Origin: an uncultured Eubacterium sp.
Lineage (GTDB): Bacteria > Bacillota > Clostridia > Lachnospirales > Lachnospiraceae
DNA length: 12,742 nucleotides
NCBI GenBank assembly: GCA_905236295.1
Contig: CAJOQF010000202.1
Coordinates: forward strand, 1 to 12,742
Direction: 5' to 3'
Of the stretch, positions 1-6,738 are shown piece after piece. The position numbers and the translations under genes were made by a program. Under the pieces are notes generated by a model. The model worked only from the letters and a program-made list of their open reading frames with translations, ran no database searches and was not told where the DNA came from. Within the stretch, counting starts at the first letter, position 1. Each line of letters begins with the position of its first letter.

Positions 1-1
1 C

Positions 2-127
2 ATCATAGAATACTGTCCTGCGGTTGACATTTCATCCCTCGAGGGTGACGACAAAAAACATATCGGCGCATATTTCCAAAACATCATCGCCGAAAAGCTC
101 ACAACAAACAAAACATTGATAGCATAA
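2..127 (+). CDS. C-terminal fragment of an unidentified protein (5' end outside window)
   Basis: An open frame enters from the left edge and ends at TAA 125-127, giving 41 residues that begin IIEYCPAVDISS and end NKTLIA. The composition is mixed and soluble, with one Cys and several acidic and lysine residues and no membrane segment. A clear rho-independent terminator starts one base after the stop, which supports this being a real gene end rather than a chance frame. I do not recognise the family from this short tail. The next gene has its own promoter, so the two are separate transcription units and no functional link to biotin uptake can be claimed. Confidence 0.7.
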   Translation: MIEYCPAVDISSLEGDDKKHIGAYFQNIIAEKLTTNKTLIA

Positions 128-158
128 GGATCTGCCGTAAAAAGCGGATTCTTTTTTT
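128..158 (+). terminator. Rho-independent terminator of the upstream gene
   Basis: GGATCTGC (128-135) pairs with GCGGATTC (144-151) as an 8-bp stem with two G-T wobbles and an 8-nt A-rich loop. Seven T follow directly (152-158). It sits immediately after the stop codon at 127 and only 4 nt before the bioY -35 box, so it isolates the two transcription units. Confidence 0.85.
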
Positions 159-162
159 ATTA

Positions 163-191
163 TTGACAATAGTTTATCTTGGTGCTATTCT
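163..191 (+). promoter_or_regulatory. Sigma-A-type promoter of bioY
   Basis: A perfect -35 box TTGACA (163-168), a 17-nt spacer and a -10 box TATTCT (186-191, 4 of 6 consensus). The predicted transcription start near 198 lies inside the BirA-type operator that follows, the expected geometry for repression. Confidence 0.8.
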
Positions 192-193
192 TT

Positions 194-224
194 TTGTAAA
201 CCGTTTTCGTGATTGGGTTTACAA
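194..224 (+). promoter_or_regulatory. BirA-type biotin operator upstream of bioY
   Basis: TTGTAAACC (194-202) and GGTTTACAA (216-224) form a perfect 9-bp inverted repeat separated by 13 nt. The half-sites match the known BirA consensus for biotin-regulated genes. The operator begins 2 nt after the -10 box and covers the predicted transcription start, so biotinyl-AMP-bound BirA would block initiation of bioY. The 13-nt spacing is somewhat shorter than the 14-16 nt I recall for most described sites. It implies that a BirA with an N-terminal DNA-binding domain is encoded elsewhere in the genome. Confidence 0.85.
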
Positions 225-226
225 TA

Positions 227-244
227 GTCAACCTTGTTGTTGAC
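227..244 (+). repeat. Short inverted repeat in the bioY leader
   Basis: GTCAAC (227-232) and GTTGAC (239-244) form a perfect 6-bp dyad around a 6-nt centre, just downstream of the BirA-type operator and just before the ribosome binding site. It could be a small mRNA hairpin, a second operator, or chance. No T-tract follows, so it is not a terminator. Confidence 0.35.
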
Positions 245-265
245 AAATCAAAGGAGTAATATGAT

Positions 266-877
266 ATGAACACAACAAACACTACACCTGCCGTGGAAGC
301 CGCGGGTAAGAACACCAAGAAAACTTCGGTTTACACTCTTTGTGCAACCGCCCTTATGACCGCGATACTGTGCGTTCTCGCGCCAATCACCATTCCGATC
401 GGACCTGTACCGATCTCGCTTTCAATGCTGGTCTTAGTAATCTCAATTTATCTGCTTGGAACCAAATGGGCCATGATAAGCTGTATTGTGTATCTCGTTA
501 TCGGAATGATAGGTCTCCCCGTCTTCTCCGGTTTCTCAGGCGGCTTTGCCAAGCTTGCAGGCCCGACAGGCGGATATCTTATAGGCTATCTCTTCCTCAT
601 CCTCATAGGCGGTCTTTTTATCAGCTTTTCAGAGAAGAGATTCGAGAAAAAGAAAAGCATCCCGCTGGCCTTTGTCGGATTGGTCATCGGAACGCTTGTA
701 CTTTACGCATTCGGCACTGTTTGGTTTATGATACTGATGGATGCGGATCTTGCGTACGCTCTCACGGTTTGCGTACTGCCGTTTATCCCGTTTGACATTG
801 TAAAACTGATCCTCGGCATCATCCTCGGCCGCACAATTCGCGCTAGGTTGTCGAGAGCATCTTTAAATACGCATTAA
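266..877 (+). CDS. bioY: Biotin transporter BioY (ECF-type substrate-binding subunit)
   Basis: Integral membrane biotin-binding S component that imports biotin, alone or with an EcfAA'T energising module (not present in the window). The 203-residue length suits the family. Diagnostic stretches are IPIGPVPISLSMLVL (43-57), IGMIGLPVFSGFSGG (79-93) and GPTGGYLIGY (99-108), plus a C-terminal PFIPFDIVKLILGIILG segment (172-188). Hydrophobic stretches are consistent with about six membrane helices after a polar N-terminus of about 20 residues. The start at 266 has AGGAG (252-256) 9 nt upstream; an earlier ATG at 261 hits a stop after two codons. A promoter and BirA-type operator precede it. The last 11 codons and stop overlap the 3' end of prfB on the other strand by 35 bp. 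Confidence 0.95.
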   Translation: MNTTNTTPAVEAAGKNTKKTSVYTLCATALMTAILCVLAPITIPIGPVPISLSMLVLVISIYLLGTKWAMISCIVYLVIGMIGLPVFSGFSGGFAKLAGPTGGYLIGYLFLILIGGLFISFSEKRFEKKKSIPLAFVGLVIGTLVLYAFGTVWFMILMDADLAYALTVCVLPFIPFDIVKLILGIILGRTIRARLSRASLNTH

Positions 878-1949
878 TAAAAATGTCAATATTGCCGTCA
901 AGCACGGCATCTGCATTGCCGGTCTCGGCACCTGTCCTGTGGTCTTTCACCATCGTGTAAGGCTGCAGGACATACGATCTTATCTGATTTCCCCAGCCTA
1001 TCTCAGAGACATCTCCTCTAATATCGGCCTCCTTGGCTGCGTTTTCAGCCTGCTTCAAAAGAAGAAGCTTTGCCTTCAACATCTGCATAGCCTTGTCCTT
1101 GTTCATATGCTGTGAGCGCTCATTCTGGCACTGCACAACGATCCCCGTCGGGAAATGGGTAATTCTGATGGCTGATGATGTCTTGTTGATATGCTGTCCA
1201 CCGGCACCACTCGAACGATATGTGTCAATTCTGATATCGTCGTCATTTATCTCAATATCAATATCCTGCTCTATATCCGGCATGACATCACACGAAACAA
1301 ACGAGGTCTGTCTCTTTCCTGCCGCATTGAACGGCGAAATACGCACAAGCCTGTGCACCCCGCTCTCCGATTTGAGATATCCGTAAGCATTCTCGCCGTT
1401 TACCTGGAAAGTGATGGACTTGATACCCGCCTCATCACCGTCGAGAGAATCAAGCACCTCTACAGAGAATCCCTTGGACTGCGCCCATCTGGTAAACATA
1501 CGGTAGAGCATGGAAGCCCAGTCACACGACTCGGTACCGCCGGCTCCCGCATGGAGAGATACGATCGCATTGTCGGAATCGTACTCGCCCGAGAGGAGCG
1601 TCTTCATCTGAAGCGCATCAAATTCTGACTTGAAAGTCTCAAACTCCTCGGTAATCTCCGGAATCAGCGCTTCGTCCTCCTCCTCGTATCCCATTTCAAG
1701 AAGAGTCTCCACATCCTCAAAAGAGTTTTTGATCTTGTTAAAATCCGAAACCTCCGCCTTTAAGTCCGAGAGTTCCTTGGAATACCCTTGAGCTTTTTCA
1801 TTGTCATTCCAAAAATCCGGAGCTTCCATCATGCGCTCAAGCTCCTGTATCCTCTCACCCTTTGATTCAAGCGAAAGCGAAGCCTCCAGCTCCGCCAGAG
1901 GCTCCTTGTAAGTGTTCAGTTCCGTTTTGATATTGTCAAGTTCTACCAT
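843..1949 (-). CDS. prfB: Peptide chain release factor 2 (RF2)
   Basis: RF2 reads UGA and UAA stop codons on the ribosome and triggers peptide release. At 368 residues it is the normal length. The SPF tripeptide that reads the stop codon (205-207) and the catalytic GGQ motif (250-252, in SGAGGQHIN) are intact, as are the conserved SQHMNKDKAM and GWGNQIRSYVL stretches. The frame is continuous: the UGA-dependent +1 frameshift found in many prfB genes, including E. coli, is absent. Codon 25 is CTT followed by TCG (1877-1872), the same position as the E. coli CTT-TGA slip site. The start ATG abuts the TAA of the upstream protease gene (TAAATG), with an AAAGGAAA ribosome binding site inside that gene. 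No terminator is visible after its TAG; it overlaps the bioY end. Confidence 0.97.
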   Translation of the reverse strand: MVELDNIKTELNTYKEPLAELEASLSLESKGERIQELERMMEAPDFWNDNEKAQGYSKELSDLKAEVSDFNKIKNSFEDVETLLEMGYEEEDEALIPEITEEFETFKSEFDALQMKTLLSGEYDSDNAIVSLHAGAGGTESCDWASMLYRMFTRWAQSKGFSVEVLDSLDGDEAGIKSITFQVNGENAYGYLKSESGVHRLVRISPFNAAGKRQTSFVSCDVMPDIEQDIDIEINDDDIRIDTYRSSGAGGQHINKTSSAIRITHFPTGIVVQCQNERSQHMNKDKAMQMLKAKLLLLKQAENAAKEADIRGDVSEIGWGNQIRSYVLQPYTMVKDHRTGAETGNADAVLDGNIDIFINAYLKMLSTT

Positions 1950-3290
1950 TTAGTCTATTTCCTTTTCTAAAACTTCTATGGCTTTAAGTACCTGGTTATC
2001 GGTTATATCATCCACTCCCGGGTCTGTCAACTCATAATCAATCTCGATATCGGGCTTTATGCCGATGCCGTGGATCGCGTCTCCCTTTGGAGTGTAATAT
2101 TTTTCAGCAGTTATCTTTATACCACTTCCATCGTTGAGTGTAAACACCCACTGAACAATTCCCTTTCCGAAAGTGGTCGTACCGATAAGTGTGCCCCACT
2201 CGTAATCGCGTATCGCACCCGCCATTATCTCGGCTGCAGATGCGGTGTTCTCATCCACCAGAACAGCTATCGGGAGATTAAGCTGATGCTCGTCATCCGA
2301 CTCGAAAACCTGCTTTTCGCCCTCTTTATTTTCAGTGTAGACAACGGTTCCCTCAGGAAGAATCGTATCGCACACTTCCACCGCAGCATCCACCAGACCG
2401 CCGCCGTTTGCTCTAAGGTCTATTATAAGGCCCTCTACTCCCTTGTCGGTCAGCTCCTCAACCTCGGCGTTAAACTGTTCGGCTGTCTTTTTGTTGAAGG
2501 TGGAAATCGCTATGTATCCGATCTTTTCATCAATTACAGTGCTGTCCACAACCGTAACCGAAAGGGTAGCTCTCTCGATATCTTTCTCCATCGTCTCGCC
2601 GTCGCGCTTTATCACCAGATGAGCTGTCGTTCCAACTTCTCCGCGCACATGCGAAATAAACTCGTCCAAATCCATTTCGGTAGCGACATAATCGTCAGCC
2701 GAGACTATCTCATCACCCTCAAGCAATCCGGCTTTTTGTGCAGGCGAATCCTCGGTCAGTTTTACAACTGTAACTTTCTTTGTATTCTTGTCCTGGGTGA
2801 GGGTGGCTCCGATACCGCCAAACTCCCCGGATTCGGTCTCTGCCTTGGCCTCCATCTCCTCCTTGGTGTAGTATCTGGTGTACTTGTCTCCGACCGAATC
2901 CATAATGCCCGAGTACAATCCTTCTTTTATCGTATCCAGATCCACATCATCTATGTAGTAGGCTTTGAGAGATGCGATCATCGTGTTTATCTTGGCCTTC
3001 GCCTCATCATCTATAAACTCAGAAGATTTATTTTCCTCTTCCGACGCACTTTCCGTTGCATATTTTAACGCCATAGTGCGAAGAAGAGCTGCACTCGTCA
3101 CTCCGACGACCAAAGTCGCCGCAACAATGCCAAGTATCAGCCCCAACGCAAACTTATGCTTTATTCCACCCAAGAGTCCCGCATCGCTCATATCAGGTAT
3201 CTCCTCACCTATATACGGCGTCTCCACCTTCGAGCCGTCTTCGGATGCGGGTATCTCTTTTTTCTCGTCGTCAAACTCATTATCCATCAT
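1950..3290 (-). CDS. S41-family C-terminal processing protease, membrane-anchored (CtpA/CtpB-like)
   Basis: PDZ-regulated serine protease acting outside the membrane on exported or membrane proteins. The 446 residues comprise an acidic cytoplasmic N-terminus (1-45), one membrane helix (about 47-70), a helical region, a PDZ domain (about 155-240, with GGIGATL and SPAQKAGLLEGDEI) and the S41 catalytic core. The Ser-Lys dyad is visible: Ser351 in NTASAAEIM and Lys376 in TTFGKGIVQ, with Gln380 four residues on. It overlaps the ftsX stop by 1 nt (TAATG). A second ATG at 3287 sits at a better distance from GAGGG (8 nt instead of 5) and could be the true start. An S41 protease near ftsEX is a known Firmicutes arrangement (B. 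subtilis CtpB, which acts in sporulation signalling); the substrate here is unknown. Confidence 0.93.
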   Translation of the reverse strand: MMDNEFDDEKKEIPASEDGSKVETPYIGEEIPDMSDAGLLGGIKHKFALGLILGIVAATLVVGVTSAALLRTMALKYATESASEEENKSSEFIDDEAKAKINTMIASLKAYYIDDVDLDTIKEGLYSGIMDSVGDKYTRYYTKEEMEAKAETESGEFGGIGATLTQDKNTKKVTVVKLTEDSPAQKAGLLEGDEIVSADDYVATEMDLDEFISHVRGEVGTTAHLVIKRDGETMEKDIERATLSVTVVDSTVIDEKIGYIAISTFNKKTAEQFNAEVEELTDKGVEGLIIDLRANGGGLVDAAVEVCDTILPEGTVVYTENKEGEKQVFESDDEHQLNLPIAVLVDENTASAAEIMAGAIRDYEWGTLIGTTTFGKGIVQWVFTLNDGSGIKITAEKYYTPKGDAIHGIGIKPDIEIDYELTDPGVDDITDNQVLKAIEVLEKEID

Positions 3291-4198
3291 TATACCCTCA
3301 AATGTCTCTTGATCGTGAGTCGGCTACCCACAAATCCTATTCCCACTCCAAGAATTATAGATACCGGAACGAGAATTCTAAATACAGTTGATGCCGGCAG
3401 GAAGTTGAGAATATCTGACAGGAAGTAGAATCTGTCACCAATATATGCAATTATCCTGTTGTACATCAAAACAAGAATAAAAAGCGGTATGAGCGAACCT
3501 ACAAGTCCGATGAGCACACCCTCTATCAAAAACGGCGCCCTTACGAACATATCCGTCGCACCGATGAGCTTCATAATGCCTATCTCTTCCTTTCGAACCG
3601 AGATACCAACAGTTACGGTGTTGCTGATAAGGAATATTGACACTGCAAGAAGTATCGCTATTATCGCTATTGAAACATATGCTATCAAACTGTTTAAGTC
3701 TGTGAGCGTGTTGGCTGCCACCTCGGATTTATTGACCTCCCTGACTCCATCCAGCCCTTCAAGATAGTCTACCAGGGACTGCTGCATCGAAACATCGTTC
3801 AGGTAAATCTGATAGTTGGCATCATTGGCAAGCGGGTTTTGATCCTCATAACCTTCCGCAAGCTCCTCATTTCCCTCGAAGTAAACATCCTTCATGTAAT
3901 CCCAGGCTTCCTCGGCGGAGATATACTCATAACTTGCGACCTCCGCACGTTTGGATATCTCATCTCCGATCTCGTCTATCTGTTCCTGGGTGGCATCCGA
4001 TTCAAAGAATACCGTGACAGCCACTCCCTCTTCGGCCTCTTTTACTATCGCCTGTGTGTTTACAACGATCGAATAAAATATACCGAACACGAAAATGCAC
4101 GCTGCCATTGTTCCCACCGACGCAAGTGAAAACATCTTATTTCGCCAGATATTGGTAAGTCCCTGGCTCAATGTATATAAAAATGTATTTAGTTTCAT
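3290..4198 (-). CDS. ftsX: Cell division ABC transporter permease FtsX
   Basis: Membrane half of the FtsEX complex, which passes ATP hydrolysis by FtsE to an extracellular peptidoglycan hydrolase at the septum. At 302 residues it has the Gram-positive layout: helix 1 (about 23-48), a large extracytoplasmic loop (about 49-168) rich in Glu and Asp, then helices near 170-193, 222-247 and 272-292. The family signature SVRKEEIGIMKLIGAT lies at 200-215. The ribosome binding site AGGGAGA lies within the end of ftsE, 2 nt upstream of this gene, so the two are translationally coupled. No NlpC/P60- or M23-type hydrolase partner lies beside it; the partner must be encoded elsewhere. Confidence 0.96.
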   Translation of the reverse strand: MKLNTFLYTLSQGLTNIWRNKMFSLASVGTMAACIFVFGIFYSIVVNTQAIVKEAEEGVAVTVFFESDATQEQIDEIGDEISKRAEVASYEYISAEEAWDYMKDVYFEGNEELAEGYEDQNPLANDANYQIYLNDVSMQQSLVDYLEGLDGVREVNKSEVAANTLTDLNSLIAYVSIAIIAILLAVSIFLISNTVTVGISVRKEEIGIMKLIGATDMFVRAPFLIEGVLIGLVGSLIPLFILVLMYNRIIAYIGDRFYFLSDILNFLPASTVFRILVPVSIILGVGIGFVGSRLTIKRHLRV

Positions 4199-4200
4199 TA

Positions 4201-4875
4201 TTACATCTCCCTAGCCATCGTATCACCAACCATTACACCGTTTCTCATGGTGATAACTCTCTTCTTCATGGTTTTAACAATCTCGAGATTATGTGTAACG
4301 ACAAGCACCGTTGTTCCGCGCTTGTTGACCTCGTCGAGAAGCTTCATAATCTCCCACGCATTGTTCGAATCAAGGTTTCCAGTCGGCTCGTCCGCCAACA
4401 GGATCTTCGGATTGTTTACAAGCGCTCTTGCTATCGCAACCCTCTGCTGCTCTCCACCTGAAAGCTGTCTCGGATAAGACTTGTATTTTGCGGCAAGTCC
4501 AACCATGGAAAGCATCATCGGAACACTGCGCTTTATAGTCCTGGTCGGCGTGGAGATTACGCGCTGTGCGAACGCGACATTCTCATATACGTTTCTATCC
4601 TTAAGCAAACGGAAATCCTGAAATACTACGCCGATATTTCGACGGTACTTCGGGATTTGCTTGCGATGAATATTTCCTAAATTCTTTCCGTTTATGTAAA
4701 TCGTACCGGACGTGGGCTCAAGCTCCTTTTGAAGGAGCTTAATAAGAGTGGACTTACCCGAGCCGGAATCGCCTACCACAAAGACAAACTCTCCCGGATC
4801 CAGATGTAGCGAGAGCTCCTTTATCGCCGGAACTCCCGCAATATATTCCTTGGTCACCTTATCAAGTGTTATCAT
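4201..4875 (-). CDS. ftsE: Cell division ATP-binding protein FtsE
   Basis: Cytoplasmic ATPase partner of FtsX. The 224-residue length is typical. All ABC motifs are intact: Walker A GDSGSGKST (35-43), Q-loop Gln86 in VFQDFRLL (the FtsE/LolD-type form), signature LSGGE (138-142), Walker B ILLADE (158-163) and switch His195 in VVTHN. A strong purine-rich ribosome binding site, GGAAGGAAGGA, overlaps the stop of the preceding regulator gene 15 nt upstream, implying co-transcription with it. The C-terminus MVGDTMAREM is short, as usual for the family. Confidence 0.97.
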   Translation of the reverse strand: MITLDKVTKEYIAGVPAIKELSLHLDPGEFVFVVGDSGSGKSTLIKLLQKELEPTSGTIYINGKNLGNIHRKQIPKYRRNIGVVFQDFRLLKDRNVYENVAFAQRVISTPTRTIKRSVPMMLSMVGLAAKYKSYPRQLSGGEQQRVAIARALVNNPKILLADEPTGNLDSNNAWEIMKLLDEVNKRGTTVLVVTHNLEIVKTMKKRVITMRNGVMVGDTMAREM

Positions 4876-4890
4876 TTAAATCCTTCCTTC

Positions 4891-5979
4891 CTAGAACTCC
4901 ATCTCCTCAAGATACTTCATGTATTTTACTACCATGAGCGCAATCTTGAATGTGATCGCATCCTCGAACACGCGGAGATCAAGACCGGTGCTCTTCTCAA
5001 GCTTGTCAAGCCTGTACACCAGCGTATTTCTGTGTATGTAAAGCTGTCTCGAAGTCTCGGAAACATTGAGGCTGTTCTCAAAGAATTTGTTGATCGTTAC
5101 AAGTGTCTCATCATCAAATTCATCCGGGGACTTCTGACCGAAGATTTCCTTTATAAAAATCTTGCAAAGCGGCAGCGGCAGCTGATAAATAAGTCTTCCG
5201 ATACCGAGCTGTGCATATGCGACGATATCCTTTTCCTCGAAGAAGATCTTACCTACATCGAGTGCCATCTTCGCCTCTTTGTATGAGGCAGATACATCTT
5301 TAATATCGGTTACGACATTACCGAATGCGACATGTACATCGCGATTGCCCTCTGTCTTCAATACTCCGAGCATGGATTCCGCCACTTTGAAAAGTGTCTT
5401 TATGTCCTCACCCTCAGAAAGCTCTCTGACAACTATGATGTTGTTCTCGTCCACTGCGGTGACATAGTCATCTCTGCGTGTCACAAAAAGACTTCTGATC
5501 ACATCGAGCTCACCGCCCTCTTTTTCACGGTTGGTCTCTACGATAAATACAACCCTCGGATTCTCCGCCTCTATGTGAAGTTTCTTTGCGCGATTGTAGA
5601 TATCTACGAGCAGAAGATTGTCGAGAAGAAGATTCTTTACGAAATTGTCCTTGTCAAATCTCTCTTTGTAGGCAACTATCATGTTCTGGAGCTGGAAAAC
5701 AACCATCCGTCCGAGGACGTTCAGATCTGCCGTAGACCCTTTTATCATAAGAATGTACTCAAGCTGGTTCTCGTCAAAAACCTTAAAGAACTCCCACCCC
5801 GAAACAATCTGGCTGTCGGCCTGGGATTCTATGAAGTTCAGCGCCTGCGAACTGTACTTGTCGCTGTCCGAAACCGTCGATGCCAATACCTTGCCGTCGG
5901 TGTCGGTGACACAGAGATCAACCTTTGATATATCTTTTATTCCATTTAATGTGCTTTGCAAAATTTGATTGGAAATCAT
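4891..5979 (-). CDS. CdaR/PucR-family transcriptional regulator heading the ftsEX operon
   Basis: Predicted DNA-binding regulator of 362 residues in three parts. The N-terminal region (about 1-130) resembles the sugar-diacid recognition domain of CdaR, with VDLCVTDTDGKVLAS at 20-34. The middle (about 135-260) resembles the degenerate GGDEF-like module of this family. The C-terminal PucR-type helix-turn-helix (about 293-355) contains NVSETSRQLYIHRNTLVYRLDKLE. The start at 5979 is chosen because GGAGGAG (5987-5993) lies 7 nt upstream. The frame stays open to an ATG at 6051, but that 24-residue extension would span the predicted promoter and has no ribosome binding site. Its own strong promoter lies at 6006-6034, giving a leader of about 20 nt. 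Family members activate carbohydrate-acid or purine catabolism; here the downstream genes are ftsEX, so the usual role may not apply. The ligand is unknown. Confidence 0.88.
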   Translation of the reverse strand: MISNQILQSTLNGIKDISKVDLCVTDTDGKVLASTVSDSDKYSSQALNFIESQADSQIVSGWEFFKVFDENQLEYILMIKGSTADLNVLGRMVVFQLQNMIVAYKERFDKDNFVKNLLLDNLLLVDIYNRAKKLHIEAENPRVVFIVETNREKEGGELDVIRSLFVTRRDDYVTAVDENNIIVVRELSEGEDIKTLFKVAESMLGVLKTEGNRDVHVAFGNVVTDIKDVSASYKEAKMALDVGKIFFEEKDIVAYAQLGIGRLIYQLPLPLCKIFIKEIFGQKSPDEFDDETLVTINKFFENSLNVSETSRQLYIHRNTLVYRLDKLEKSTGLDLRVFEDAITFKIALMVVKYMKYLEEMEF

Positions 5980-6005
5980 ATGCGTACTCCTCCATATTTC
6001 GTTAT

Positions 6006-6034
6006 ATGATACAACACAATTACCAAAATGGCAA
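6006..6034 (-). promoter_or_regulatory. Promoter of the regulator-ftsEX-protease-prfB operon
   Basis: Read on the reverse strand: TTGCCA (6034-6029, 5 of 6 consensus), a 17-nt spacer and TATCAT (6011-6006, 5 of 6). Predicted transcription start near 5999, 20 nt before the chosen ATG. It is the only strong promoter I see for the five-gene operon. Confidence 0.7.
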
Positions 6035-6048
6035 GCGCATTTGCGCCT
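6033..6048 (-). terminator. Possible weak terminator hairpin after the methyltransferase gene
   Basis: On the reverse strand AGGCGC and GCGCTT can pair around an AAAT loop (6 bp, one G-T wobble). It lies about 40 nt after the methyltransferase stop. Only four T follow, after GCCA, and the stem overlaps the -35 box of the next operon. Termination would be inefficient at best; it may equally be a protein-binding dyad. Confidence 0.3.
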
Positions 6049-6089
6049 CATTTATGTGTATTTTGCCGATATATCATTTCATCACTATT

Positions 6090-6725
6090 TCACTTGTGTC
6101 CTATAACACATATCCAATCCGTACCATCCTTCAGATGTATCTCCACATCCTTAAATCCGGCATTTGCAAAAAACTCCTTAAATCCGTCTATGGAAGGGTT
6201 CGTCATCTCATAGCGTGCCACTTCTTCCCTGTGTTTTTCGCTCATTCCCTCTTTGTCATAAACCTCCGCAACGAGCATAAAGCTTCCGCCTGTTGAAAGC
6301 ACCCTGAACACTTCCTTTAAGCTTTCCTGCGGTGTCGGCCAGAAATAGAAGCTCTCGACAGTGATTATCTTATCGAACGCACCTTCATCAAACGGCAGAT
6401 CTTCCACCGATGCATGCTCTATGTTCATCTTACCTGCGGCAATCAGATCCTCATTTAATTTCTTCGATTCGGAAACCGACACATCCGAGTAATCAACGCC
6501 TGTGAGATGTCCGCCCTCGACCTTTTCAGCCATGCGTCGCAGGGTGATACCTCCACCGCAGCCAATATCGAGAACTCTGTATTTTCCCTCTATATCAAAG
6601 TAGGAAAGCGCCCAGCCCGTCAGCTCATAATGGCTGTCATTCATTCTCTTTAACATTTCCACACCGTACTCGCCCTCAGGCTTTCTCGGATTTCCAAGCG
6701 TTGTTATATCCTTCTTTTCTTCCAT
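6090..6725 (-). CDS. Class I SAM-dependent methyltransferase (Methyltransf_11-like)
   Basis: Predicted cytoplasmic methyltransferase; acceptor unknown. Counting from the first in-frame ATG (6749), motif I VLDIGCGGG lies at 59-67, followed by the acidic strand end HLTGVDYSD, the ASVEDLPFD motif and EVFRVLSTGGSFML. The order and spacing are typical of UbiE-like small-molecule methyltransferases, but the acceptor-binding region is not diagnostic. The start at 6725 (MEEKKDITT, 211 residues) is preferred because AAAGGG sits 6 nt upstream; the ATG at 6749 (219 residues) has no good ribosome binding site and would overlap the upstream gene by 11 bp. With the chosen start the gap to the diguanylate cyclase gene is 13 nt, so the two are probably co-transcribed. 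Confidence 0.85.
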   Translation of the reverse strand: MEEKKDITTLGNPRKPEGEYGVEMLKRMNDSHYELTGWALSYFDIEGKYRVLDIGCGGGITLRRMAEKVEGGHLTGVDYSDVSVSESKKLNEDLIAAGKMNIEHASVEDLPFDEGAFDKIITVESFYFWPTPQESLKEVFRVLSTGGSFMLVAEVYDKEGMSEKHREEVARYEMTNPSIDGFKEFFANAGFKDVEIHLKDGTDWICVIGHK

Positions 6726-6738
6726 CTTTTTCCCTTTC

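Noticed and set aside
803..832. Direct repeat ATCCTCGGC-ATC-ATCCTCGGC in bioY
   Set aside because: It simply encodes the ILGIILG part of a membrane helix and is coding redundancy.
893..909. Stem-loop TGCCGT-CAAGC-ACGGCA near the end of prfB as a bidirectional terminator
   Set aside because: It encodes the conserved AVLDGN stretch of RF2, lies before the prfB stop, and has no adjacent T-tract on either strand, so coding constraint explains it better.
1860..1890. Possible programmed +1 frameshift in prfB
   Set aside because: The frame is continuous from ATG 1949 to the stop, and the N-terminal 25 residues align with the E. coli start without a TGA. No frameshift is needed.
2070..3068. Long open frame (332 codons) on the forward strand opposite the S41 protease gene
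   Set aside because: It is antisense to a gene with intact catalytic residues, its translation is rich in Cys, His, Tyr and Arg without family motifs, and no ribosome binding site or promoter precedes it. It is a shadow of codon bias.
5332..5928. 198-codon open frame opposite the CdaR/PucR-type regulator
   Set aside because: No motif, no ribosome binding site, and composition typical of antisense translation; the reverse-strand gene explains the region fully.
5980..6051. N-terminal extension of the CdaR/PucR-type regulator to the ATG at 6051
   Set aside because: The extension spans a well-formed promoter and a GGAGGAG ribosome binding site placed 7 nt before the internal ATG at 5979, and its 24 residues look non-coding.
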